64,000 nt of DNA from Chitinophaga terrae (ex Kim and Jung 2007) (GTDB lineage: Bacteria > Bacteroidota > Bacteroidia > Chitinophagales > Chitinophagaceae): NCBI RefSeq assembly GCF_900107795.1, contig NZ_FNRL01000023.1, positions 1 to 64,000 on the forward strand, read 5' to 3'. A program made the position numbers and the translations under genes. The first letter of the stretch is position 1. Every line of letters begins with the position of its first letter. A model generated the notes under the pieces. That model was not told the origin of the DNA and made no database searches. It was given only the letters and a program-made list of their open reading frames with translations. Shown in pieces: positions 19,801-26,543 of this stretch.

Positions 19801-20278
19801 GAATCCTCAGATCAATACCAACAACCAGGTAGATATGAGCCAGAACTATGCATTCCAGACGCTCAGCGAAAACCTGAGAGGATATAAACAGAATGCGAGA
19901 AATGGTAATAACGTGATGTTATTGAACACCGAATTACGTTTGCCGGTATTCGCAACATTCATCGACAAGCCTATTAACTCAGCCTTCCTCCGCAACTTCC
20001 AGGTTACCTCGTTTATGGATATAGGAACCGCCTGGACCAGGAAGTTATCGTTTAAGGATGCTAACTACGCCGTTTATTCCAACTCGAATAACCCGGACAA
20101 CGCTACCGTAGTTACGCGCATCAAAGAAGGATTCCTCGGACCATTTGTAGGCGGTTACGGCTTCGGCGCCCGTACAACCATTGCAGGCTACTTCCTGAGA
20201 GTAGATGCAGGCTGGCCGGCAGTTGCGTTCTTCAGGGGAAGCCCTATCTGGTACTTTGCGATGGGCGTCGATTTCTAG
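16832..20278 (+). CDS. Large envelope protein: pseudo-peptidase, TolB-like propeller and C-terminal beta-barrel
   Basis: This 1148-residue protein begins with a signal peptide (MNRFITRLIFLNALLLGTMVSVAQ). Residues about 20-270 resemble the gluzincin 'peptidase MA' fold (WFTDGFIAYAAENW near 171), but where an HExxH motif should lie there is QGIARIMLETL, so it appears inactive. Residues about 298-546 show TolB/DPP-IV-type propeller repeats (GRGSDTSLLNNRFNIFMVDN, DLDPSFAAFPGKSGIIYSSN). After a linker, about 728-1148 form an outer-membrane barrel like the surface antigen (BamA/Omp85-type) fold, ending in aromatic FAMGVDF. The ATG at 16832 gives the signal peptide. The function is unknown, presumably at the outer membrane. 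The fold-back repeat begins one base after its stop codon. Confidence 0.8.
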   Translation: MNRFITRLIFLNALLLGTMVSVAQTNTVEFGQNRVQFKNFKWRFYQSRHFNTYFSQNGLELGKYVAQVAEKELPQLEQFMETNPRQRINIVVYNSYGEMKQSNIGIGVEWQNTGGVTKLVGNKMIVYFDGNHENLRRQVRQGIARIMLETLLFGEDIGEFAGNAALIDFPKWFTDGFIAYAAENWTAKQDEELKLIIMQGKYSNFNQLAYDHSLLAGNAFWYYVESKYGKDAVPYLMYITRINRGLKKGFEQVLNLTPKQATKDFFVFYQKRFQEDNRRRKTSAKGRTIVAQEITPKADYYRFNPNPKNNSYAVVQFRKGVYRVQIQLGWNKPKVLLRSGVMQLANQVDPNYPQMAWNNKGNRLAVVYEHEGKTKLMVYDLVTRTTLRQDLPQFDRVIDFKYMPVMENTLLLSAVRNGHTDIFTYNISNSKTDQITNDVYDDLDPSFAAFPGKSGIIYSSNRPGPKGRGSDTSLLNNRFNIFMVDNWNKSADKQITQLTDLAYGNARLPMQYNNTHFTFVSDANGIRNRYAGFFKSQAEGVDSLFYIGSEILHNPDKEELDSTLAAYGTTAPDSVEAVTITKDSTYSFPISNYPYGIQESRVTGEKGEVSEVVQYADIKRLMKLKVDTVTLKKRNITARPTNFRKQQMHADSIRMGLPTYMAPAVKDTTPHTNFFQNEFANEPADTSAKNTTGQPMLANEAPLFEQKKDDNQVLKKSKLLPYKFKFASDYLILQLDNSILINRYQPFTGQPTAPIRLADPVNGLIRIGVSDLFEDLKFNGGFRIPSSLQGSEYFFTANYLKKRFDYKFTYYRKVDKNGGFNFIDTTGGSASTIYAPAKFITNIYQLEARYPFDQVRSIRLSGGLRTDRLVVQSTDKIPLSFPNLTEKYALLRLEYVYDNTINPAINIWNGTRYKIYGDMNAQLTNNGLNELFNGPNTAAGQGRFTYSMGVDIRHYEKIYRNFIWATRFALDMSWGTRKLLYYLGGVDNWLNPQINTNNQVDMSQNYAFQTLSENLRGYKQNARNGNNVMLLNTELRLPVFATFIDKPINSAFLRNFQVTSFMDIGTAWTRKLSFKDANYAVYSNSNNPDNATVVTRIKEGFLGPFVGGYGFGARTTIAGYFLRVDAGWPAVAFFRGSPIWYFAMGVDF

Positions 20279-20476
20279 TTGCACGCAGCGAGGTTTCACG
20301 CAGAGGGGCATAAGAAGCAAAGAAGCATAAGATATATTTTTTAAGAAAAAAAGAAAGCAAAGAAGTAGGATCATAACAATCTTCTTCTTTGCTTTCTTTT
20401 TTTTCGCTTTGGTCAAAATCCTTATGCTTCTTTGCTTCTTATGCCCCTCTGCGTGAACCCTCGCTGCGTGAAACAA
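20279..20476. repeat. Fold-back repeat, full copy A
   Basis: The outer arms are 20279-20331 and 20420-20476. The left arm contains GCAGCGAGGTTTCACGCAGA, then GGGGCATAAGAAGCAAAG and AAGCATAAG; the right arm is its near-perfect complement. Inside lies a second stem, AAAGAAAGCAAAGAAG (20350-20365) with CTTCTTTGCTTTCTTT (20383-20399), joined by GGATCATAACAAT. The element begins one base after the stop of the upstream plus-strand gene, and its right arm encodes the end of the minus-strand DUF1361 gene. It is the same family as 29636-29836. Open frames that cross it, such as 20045-20476 on the minus strand, are not genes. Confidence 0.9.
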
Positions 20477-21131
20477 CTACCATGGGGTACATCAGGCAGA
20501 GAAATACGCTCATACAGCATATAAATGCCCAGGCGCTGCGGTGTTCTACCGGGTAGAGGAATATGTTTTTCACTTCCCCCAATAACGAGAATGGGTCCCT
20601 GATCACATCCCAGCTGTTATAACGCAGGTATCTGCCGATATAGACGCCGAGGGAACAGAGGAACATTACCGGGAGAGTAAATAACCAGGCAGGCCAGCTG
20701 GAATGCCGGTTGCGCCACATATGCTCCATGCTGCGGATAGAGAGGTATCCTAATACCATCCCGTTCCAGGCGAACGAAAAGATCAGGAAGAGATCGTACC
20801 AGACGGGTACGCCGCCGTCAAATAAGTGGAAGAGGTCGGTGACAATATAGGGGGCGTTGGGAATAAATAATAACCATACAATAAAACAAGCGTACCAGCC
20901 ATACCTGTTCTCCATCAGTTGCGGACGCTTTTCCATCCAGCTGGTGATTGCAAACGGAATATAAGCAAGGAACAGGTTCCAGGTCAATGTGGCACGCAAC
21001 CAGGTGCCTGTATGGATGATCCGGAAAACGAGCAGTCCTATTCCGAATAGCACAGAAGCCAACAACATAAAATGGTATGGCGATTTACTTATTTCCTGTT
21101 TTACTTTCTCAACGGTTCTTTTCCACAGCAT
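20439..21131 (-). CDS. DUF1361 integral membrane protein with repeat-derived C-terminus
   Basis: This 230-residue protein has about six membrane segments and matches the DUF1361 family (LLFIPNAPYIVTDLFHL, WYDLFLIFSFAWNGM, YIGRYLRYNSWDV). The function of the family is unknown. The last ten residues, SRSEGSRRGA, and the stop codon come from the right arm of fold-back repeat A, so the natural end of the gene has been replaced or extended by the repeat. The gene is last in the CreD operon, 18 bases after the diacylglycerol kinase gene. The first membrane segment follows a short basic N-terminus, which supports the chosen start. Confidence 0.88.
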   Translation of the reverse strand: MLWKRTVEKVKQEISKSPYHFMLLASVLFGIGLLVFRIIHTGTWLRATLTWNLFLAYIPFAITSWMEKRPQLMENRYGWYACFIVWLLFIPNAPYIVTDLFHLFDGGVPVWYDLFLIFSFAWNGMVLGYLSIRSMEHMWRNRHSSWPAWLFTLPVMFLCSLGVYIGRYLRYNSWDVIRDPFSLLGEVKNIFLYPVEHRSAWAFICCMSVFLCLMYPMVVVSRSEGSRRGA

Positions 21132-21149
21132 ATGGTTATTTATTTGATA

Positions 21150-21515
21150 TTAACTGAAGATGTAAGGAATAAATATGACAGCCCCAATAATCGCAGCAGC
21201 CAATGCCGCCATTAATACCGCTCCTGCGGCCAGGTCCTTGATCACCTTTACGGAAGGATGATAATCAGGGCTAAGATGATCCATTGTTTTTTCTACGGCA
21301 GTATTTAACATTTCTGTTGCCCAAACACCCCCGATTGCCAATACAATAAACAACCATTCCGACCTGGTGATCTTATACCAGCAACCGAAGAGGATCACCA
21401 CTATAGTTGCCAATAAATGAATTAACGCATGCGGTTCGCTTTTAACAAAAGATATAATACCTGAGATGGCATAACCAAAGCTTGCTCTTCGCTTGCTGAG
21501 ATAAGAACGCACCAT
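21150..21515 (-). CDS. dgkA: Diacylglycerol/undecaprenol kinase family protein
   Basis: This 121-residue membrane kinase of the DgkA family phosphorylates lipid alcohols such as undecaprenol or diacylglycerol at the inner membrane. Three membrane helices are visible. The catalytic signature is intact: ATEMLNTAVEKTMDHLSPDY, with the glutamate and asparagine, followed by VIKDLAAGAVL. It lies eight bases after the creD stop, so it is cotranscribed. In Gram-positive bacteria this form is the undecaprenol kinase. Which substrate is used here is not evident from the sequence. The role would be recycling of lipid carriers or phospholipid precursors. Confidence 0.92.
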   Translation of the reverse strand: MVRSYLSKRRASFGYAISGIISFVKSEPHALIHLLATIVVILFGCWYKITRSEWLFIVLAIGGVWATEMLNTAVEKTMDHLSPDYHPSVKVIKDLAAGAVLMAALAAAIIGAVIFIPYIFS

Positions 21516-21523
21516 GTGATTGT

Positions 21524-22858
21524 TTATTGATGAATAATGTTTTTATCGTTGGTTCTGGCGCCTAACTGTTGCCAGTTGATCTTTGTACTCACATACATTA
21601 CAATGGCAAGTATGATGAAAAGACCCAGGCTACCCATCAGCAACGCCTGGTCATCGGCGCTGATCACCACGTAAATGAAACTGTACAGCAAGGCCAACGC
21701 TCCTCCGATCAGCAGGGCGATCCGCCTGCTTTTAAATGCAGCAGCCGTATATACAACAATCAGTCCGATTGTCAGGGCGCTGGCGATAATATACGCTAAC
21801 ATAAAGTTAATTTGTTCTGAGATAGAAATAAGTAAAGTATAGAAAACACATAAGGCTAACCCTATCAGGGCGTATTGCAGTGGATGAAGAGGCCGGCGCT
21901 GACTTAATTCGATAAAATAGAAGATAAGGAAAGTTAACCCAATGATAAGAATGGCATATTTTACTGAGCGGCTCGACATCTGGTAAACTTCCGTAGGCAT
22001 AAAGAGCTTCACCCCGAAATCCGATGCATGGGCATTGAATTTATCGCCTATCCACGCCTGGGGGAAACTCCTGTTCAGGTGCTGCACCTCCCAGGTTGCT
22101 GCAAATCCTTTTTCATCTATTCTTCGTGTGGCAGGAGGAAACGCCTCGTCGAAAGAGGGGTTTGTCCAGTTGGCATTCAAAGCCACGCTGGTGCTTTTGC
22201 CCAGGGGAGAAAAACTAAGGCTTTCAGAACCCCTCAGTTTAAGATCGAATACGAATTCGCCGTTCATGGAGGCAGTGTCCTTAGGGTTAATAGGGAACGC
22301 TGTCTGGATGCTGCTGCTGAAAGCTCCTTCAGGCAGGCTGTTTGGATTGAACTGCAATTGTTTTCCTTTCCAGTTCAATACCACCTGGTTGCCAATGCCA
22401 TTCAGATCTGTTAATTCAATTAATAATAGTGCATTTTGCCAATCCAGGGCGGAAGGAGGGACAGAAAGACTTTGAATGGCGTCGGCGCTGAAACTGCCGC
22501 TTAGCTGGAGCTTTGCATTGTAGACCGGCACGGAGAAGATGCCCCGGCGCAGCTTTTCAGACAGCAGTTCCCCGTTTATTTTAAGCTTATCGGGCAGTAT
22601 ATAGGCATATGTAGTTTTCCTGCTTTCTCCCAGGTAGGGAATGGCAATTACAGGTCCGGTTACCACCTGGGCTTTCCCCCAGCTATTTGATATCTGGTCA
22701 GTGACCTCAGATTGCCTGTTATGCCGTTCGTTGATCAGGCCATTTACCATAACAGTTGGTATCAGCAGGATAAGTACCAGGAAGAAAATGATAAATGCCT
22801 TGATAGCATATCCATAACGTTCAAAAAAAGAAACGGGGGCTTGTGTTGAAGGTTCCAT
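21524..22858 (-). CDS. creD: CreD family inner membrane protein
   Basis: This 444-residue protein has one N-terminal membrane helix, a large periplasmic beta domain (TDQISNSWGKAQVVTGPVIAIPY near the start) and about five C-terminal membrane helices (FLIFYFIELSQRRPLHPLQYALIGLA). This is the typical CreD layout. In E. coli CreD belongs to the CreBC regulon and affects envelope properties. Here it is instead linked to a winged-helix regulator and a membrane protein. The ATG at 22858 is preferred over 22903, which would start inside the regulatory palindrome. That palindrome (22875-22895) lies just upstream of the start. Confidence 0.93.
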   Translation of the reverse strand: MEPSTQAPVSFFERYGYAIKAFIIFFLVLILLIPTVMVNGLINERHNRQSEVTDQISNSWGKAQVVTGPVIAIPYLGESRKTTYAYILPDKLKINGELLSEKLRRGIFSVPVYNAKLQLSGSFSADAIQSLSVPPSALDWQNALLLIELTDLNGIGNQVVLNWKGKQLQFNPNSLPEGAFSSSIQTAFPINPKDTASMNGEFVFDLKLRGSESLSFSPLGKSTSVALNANWTNPSFDEAFPPATRRIDEKGFAATWEVQHLNRSFPQAWIGDKFNAHASDFGVKLFMPTEVYQMSSRSVKYAILIIGLTFLIFYFIELSQRRPLHPLQYALIGLALCVFYTLLISISEQINFMLAYIIASALTIGLIVVYTAAAFKSRRIALLIGGALALLYSFIYVVISADDQALLMGSLGLFIILAIVMYVSTKINWQQLGARTNDKNIIHQ

Positions 22859-22874
22859 AATTATGAATTTAAAA

Positions 22875-22895
22875 GTGCTTTGTATTTCAAAGTGT
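22875..22895. promoter_or_regulatory. Candidate operator 2 of the CreD operon
   Basis: The plus strand reads GTGCTTTGTATTTCAAAGTGT, an inverted repeat CTTTG-N5-CAAAG. It matches the site at 23862-23880 (GCTTTGTA-N3-CAAAGTG on the minus strand) at most positions. It lies in the 51-base gap between the regulator and creD, 17 bases before the creD start. Confidence 0.6.
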
Positions 22896-22909
22896 AAAAA
22901 CAAAAAAAA

Positions 22910-23206
22910 TTAACGGGTGAATTTGATCATATGTTCCAGGGCCGCCAGGTGCCCTTTAAAGGCTTTTTCTCCGGCAGGCGTGATGGCATAAGTGGTATTG
23001 GTCTTTCTGCCAATAAACCCCTTATGTACCTTGAGATAACCATTTTCTTCCAGGGTGTTGAGATGCGAGGCCAGATTGCCATCGGTAACCTCCAGCATCT
23101 GTTTTAGATCATTAAAGTTCACCTCTTCATTCACCATCAGGATACTCATCACACCTAGTCGGATCCGGCTCTCAAATATCTTGTTTAAATTTCCTATCGG
23201 GTTCAT
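22910..23206 (-). CDS. Winged-helix transcriptional regulator (HTH_34/ArsR-like)
   Basis: This 98-residue DNA-binding protein consists of little more than a winged helix. Residues FESRIRLGVMSIL, then FNDLKQMLEVTDGNLASHLN (recognition helix) and GYLKVHKGFIGRKTNTTYAITPAGEKAF (wing) give a good match to the HTH_34 type. There is no metal- or ligand-binding cysteine pattern. It lies between the membrane protein gene (eight-base gap) and creD. Two matching palindromes, one over the operon promoter and one just before creD, are the natural candidates for its binding sites, which would make it an autoregulator. Confidence 0.93.
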   Translation of the reverse strand: MNPIGNLNKIFESRIRLGVMSILMVNEEVNFNDLKQMLEVTDGNLASHLNTLEENGYLKVHKGFIGRKTNTTYAITPAGEKAFKGHLAALEHMIKFTR

Positions 23207-23214
23207 GATATAAA

Positions 23215-23853
23215 TTAAAGCGTCAGTTTTCGTTCATACTTCCACCACATTAAAATTCCGTAGACAATGTGTAACACCCCGAAACCAATGGCCCAAAAAT
23301 ACAGGCCTTTACGCAAAAAGAAAAGGTTGATCAGTCCAACAACAATTTCACACAGCCCTAAATACCGCACATCAGACAACGTATATTTACTGGCGTTAAT
23401 CAATGCCAGGCCATAGAATATCAGGGAAGTAGGAGCTACCAGTACGTCTGCATGATTATAGATCAGGCCTGCAATAAAGAAACCTCCTGTTACCAATGGT
23501 ATCAAAATATTTATCAGCAGTTTCCGGGCGCTCATATCCCATACGGATACCTGCATTTTTCTCACCCTTCTCAGGGTGAAAAAGGCGCCTGATCCCAACG
23601 CTGCCAGCAACACGCAAAGACCCAATATCACCAGGTTCAGCTTCAGATTCCTGAAATCAGCTTCGTCATAGCCTCCCCGCAGGTTGTACCTGACATAGTA
23701 GGCGTCGAAGATCAACTTGGCTATAAAAGCCCCGGCCAGGCCGCAAATACCTGCAGCAACACCACTTAAACCGCTTAAGGAGATGAAACGGCTGCTGCGT
23801 TCCATCATACGTTTAATGTCTGTAATCGTCTGCAAATGTTGTTGGTCAGTCAT
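23215..23853 (-). CDS. Four-helix integral membrane protein, first gene of the CreD operon
   Basis: This 212-residue protein has a soluble N-terminal part (MTDQQHLQTITDIKRMMERSSRFISLSG by position) followed by about five hydrophobic segments. It resembles Bacteroidota membrane proteins found beside winged-helix/CreD genes but has no named family I can identify. The regulator gene begins eight bases later. The ATG at 23853 is chosen over an upstream ATG at 23865, which would place the start inside the candidate operator. A possible job is sensing membrane state for the regulator, which is inference from context only. Confidence 0.75.
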   Translation of the reverse strand: MTDQQHLQTITDIKRMMERSSRFISLSGLSGVAAGICGLAGAFIAKLIFDAYYVRYNLRGGYDEADFRNLKLNLVILGLCVLLAALGSGAFFTLRRVRKMQVSVWDMSARKLLINILIPLVTGGFFIAGLIYNHADVLVAPTSLIFYGLALINASKYTLSDVRYLGLCEIVVGLINLFFLRKGLYFWAIGFGVLHIVYGILMWWKYERKLTL

Positions 23854-23861
23854 AATAAAAA

Positions 23862-23880
23862 GCACTTTGCACTACAAAGC
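23862..23880. promoter_or_regulatory. Candidate operator 1 of the CreD operon
   Basis: The minus strand reads GCTTTGTAGTGCAAAGTGC, with inverted repeat CTTTG-N5-CAAAG. It overlaps the -7 element and the likely transcription start, the expected position for a repressor site. A near copy is at 22875-22895. Confidence 0.6.
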
Positions 23881-23904
23881 TAAAATAAAAAGTCAAATTT
23901 CAAA
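23875..23904 (-). promoter_or_regulatory. Promoter of the CreD operon
   Basis: On the minus strand a -33 TTTG (23904-23901) and a -7 TAGCTTTG (23882-23875) are separated by 18 bases, fitting the Bacteroidota primary sigma consensus. It would start transcription about 15 bases before the ATG at 23853. Confidence 0.7.
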
Positions 23905-23986
23905 ATATAATTTTTCTTTATAACAGCGTTTGATACCCGGAACGAACACAAAGAATCGGATAAATACTATAATATTGTTGAAGATT

Positions 23987-26494
23987 ATGGCTGCCTGGAA
24001 AAGAATATTAGCATTACTTATCGGTATTAGCGTTTGGAGTCAGTGCGTCAAAGCACAGCAATATAAGATCAGTGGGATTGTTAGAGATGCTCATTCCCAG
24101 GAAATCATCCCCTTCGCTACCCTTCAATTTGTTCATACCCAAACAGGTATGGTAAGCAATGCCGAAGGCAAGTATTTATTCGAACTGAATGTTATCCCGT
24201 CCGATTCCATACTGGTGCGGGTAATGGGATATAACATCCTTGTATTGCCGGTCAATAAAACGCTGAAAGAGCAAACCATCAATTTTGATGTGTCAAGGAG
24301 CGACGTTTCCCTTAAAGTCCACGAAATCAAAGCCAATGTAAACTGGGGCCTTATCTTGCTCAGGCAGATCGTCAAACACAAACCCGAAAATAATTACAAC
24401 AGGCTAGATAACTATAAGTACGAAATTTACAATAAGCTGGAACTGGACATGAAGAACCTGAATAAGGAGAAGTTAGGTAAGAACCGCTTTACCAAACCTT
24501 TTGCCTTTATTCTCGACAATATCGACAGTACATCAGAAGACAAACCCTTTCTTCCCATCTTCCTTACTGAAACACTTTCCGACTATTATTTCCAGTCAAG
24601 CCCCCGCAAAACCAAGGAAATTATTAAAGCCGCCCGAACGTCCGGTATTGATAACGAAAGCGTTACAAAGTTCCTGGGAGGAATGTACCAGAATATCAAC
24701 ATCTACGACAACTTCATCCCGGTATTCGACAAACAGTTTGTAAGTCCTATTCATCATAACGGAGGTTTGTATTATGATTACTCGATCGCCGATACGCAGT
24801 ACATCAGCGGACAAAGGTTCATCAAACTAAACTTTACGCCTAAACGAAAAGGAGAAAATACCTTCATCGGAGACATCTGGGTACACGATACAACCTACGC
24901 GGTTTATAAAACCACCCTTTCTGTACCTAAAGACGCGAATATCAACTTCGTGCATCGTATCAGCCTGGTGCAGGAATTCAGGCAACTGCCCGACAGTACC
25001 TGGTTCCTCTTTAAAGATAAATTCGTTGCCGATTTCTGGGCGCCAAGCCCCAGGCCCGGTAAAACCTTCGACTTCATTGGCCGCAAAACAACCACCTACG
25101 ATAATGTGATCACAAATGACACCGCCGCTACCAATATCTTCAGCGACCGGCGATATCCCGAAAACATCGTAGTGCTGGACAGCGCGCGTATCAGGAAAGA
25201 ATCTTTCTGGGCAGATAACCGGCCGGAAGACCTCAGCAAAAACGAGATAGGCATTTACAAAATGGTAGATACACTACAAAAAATGCCGTTGTTCAAGACT
25301 TACAGCAATACCATCCGCTTCCTTGCTACCGGCTATAAACCTCTGGGCCCAATAGAGTGGGGGCCGTATTACTACCTCTTCTCCCAAAACCGCCTGGAAG
25401 GTTTCCGCCTGCGGTTAGACCTTGGTACCACGCCGCAATTCAATAAAAATCTTTACCTCTATGGCTACCTGGCCTATGGATTCAAAGACCAGGTCTATAA
25501 AGGTAAAATGTCGGCGCTCTGGCTGCTGAAACGGCATCCGCGCACCTACCTGTATGCAGCCTATACAAGAGACCTGGATAACGGTACACATTACTATGAT
25601 GAAGTAGGAACAGATAACATCTTTACTTTAGCGATCCGCAAAGGCGGCGTACCACAGAAGTTCCTGATGGTAGATGAAAAACGCTTTGAGTTCTTTAAAG
25701 AATACTATAGCGGCTTTTCTCACCAGGTATCGCTGATCCATAAGCGGATCAGGCCATTTGAACCATTGCCTACGGCTGTTTTCTATCCAAAAGCCGACAA
25801 CGGCCGGGACCCGCTCACTACCACGGAAGTGGAACTCCGTATCCGTTATGCATTCCAGGAAAAATTCCTGGAAGGAAACTATTACCGCATCAGCCTTGGG
25901 AGCAAGTACCCGATCGCGGAACTCAAACTGGCTGCAGGTATTCCCAGCATCCTGCAAAGCGGGCAAAAATACCAGCGTGTTAACCTGAGTATTTCCGATT
26001 ACTTTAAACTGCCGCCATTCGGCTCTTTTTATTACAACGTGTTTGGAGGAAAGATCTTTGGTACCGTTCCCTACACTTCCCTGGAAGTGCATCCCGGTAA
26101 CGAAATCTACTACTACAATAAATACGCATTCAACATGATGAACCGCTTTGAGTTCATCAGCGATCAATACGCCGGTTTCAACGTAGAACATACGATCGGC
26201 AATGGCTTATTTGGCTACATTCCCCTGATTAAAAAACTGAAATGGCGGCAGTTCTGGACTGCAAAAGGAGTAATTGGCTCTTTGTCTAAAGAAAACAAAG
26301 CGCTGAACCTCAATAATGGTTACCCATTCAAAACACTGGAAGGAAACCCTTACCTGGAGCTGGGTACAGGGGTAGAGAATATCTTCAAATTCCTGCGTGT
26401 AGACTTCATCTGGCGTGTAACGCCTGACCAATATCCGAACGAACCAGCCAATAAGAAGTTTGGCGTGTTCGGCAGCTTCAAACTGCAGTTCTAA
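23987..26494 (+). CDS. DUF5686 outer membrane protein with carboxypeptidase-regulatory domain
   Basis: This 835-residue protein has a signal peptide (MAAWKRILALLIGISVWSQC and on to VKAQQ), an Ig-like carboxypeptidase-regulatory domain at about residues 28-110 (ISGIVRDAHSQEIIPFATLQF) and a long DUF5686 region containing a C-terminal beta-barrel (ends FGVFGSFKLQF). Members are TonB-receptor-like in their first domain but lack a plug, and their role is not established. The ATG at 23987 gives a good signal peptide. An upstream TTG at 23930 would add a polar extension. The promoter region is shared with the divergent CreD operon. The gene is convergent with the aminotransferase, whose end is made of repeat sequence. 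Confidence 0.85.
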   Translation: MAAWKRILALLIGISVWSQCVKAQQYKISGIVRDAHSQEIIPFATLQFVHTQTGMVSNAEGKYLFELNVIPSDSILVRVMGYNILVLPVNKTLKEQTINFDVSRSDVSLKVHEIKANVNWGLILLRQIVKHKPENNYNRLDNYKYEIYNKLELDMKNLNKEKLGKNRFTKPFAFILDNIDSTSEDKPFLPIFLTETLSDYYFQSSPRKTKEIIKAARTSGIDNESVTKFLGGMYQNINIYDNFIPVFDKQFVSPIHHNGGLYYDYSIADTQYISGQRFIKLNFTPKRKGENTFIGDIWVHDTTYAVYKTTLSVPKDANINFVHRISLVQEFRQLPDSTWFLFKDKFVADFWAPSPRPGKTFDFIGRKTTTYDNVITNDTAATNIFSDRRYPENIVVLDSARIRKESFWADNRPEDLSKNEIGIYKMVDTLQKMPLFKTYSNTIRFLATGYKPLGPIEWGPYYYLFSQNRLEGFRLRLDLGTTPQFNKNLYLYGYLAYGFKDQVYKGKMSALWLLKRHPRTYLYAAYTRDLDNGTHYYDEVGTDNIFTLAIRKGGVPQKFLMVDEKRFEFFKEYYSGFSHQVSLIHKRIRPFEPLPTAVFYPKADNGRDPLTTTEVELRIRYAFQEKFLEGNYYRISLGSKYPIAELKLAAGIPSILQSGQKYQRVNLSISDYFKLPPFGSFYYNVFGGKIFGTVPYTSLEVHPGNEIYYYNKYAFNMMNRFEFISDQYAGFNVEHTIGNGLFGYIPLIKKLKWRQFWTAKGVIGSLSKENKALNLNNGYPFKTLEGNPYLELGTGVENIFKFLRVDFIWRVTPDQYPNEPANKKFGVFGSFKLQF

Positions 26495-26498
26495 TTAC

Positions 26499-26543
26499 TT
26501 ATGCTTCTTTGCTTCTTTTGCCGCTTTGCGAGCAACCCTCGAG
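26499..26543. repeat. Single arm of the fold-back repeat
   Basis: On the minus strand GAGGGTTGCTCGCAAAGCGG and AAAAGAAGCAAAGAAGCATA match the right arm of copy A (GAGGGTTCACGCAGAGGGGC, ATAAGAAGCAAAGAAGCATA). No second arm follows, because the DUF5686 gene ends at 26494. The arm codes for the end of the aminotransferase. Confidence 0.8.

Noticed and set aside
20045..20476. 143-residue minus-strand open frame
   Set aside because: It is mostly a translation of the fold-back repeat plus the antisense of the large envelope protein gene.
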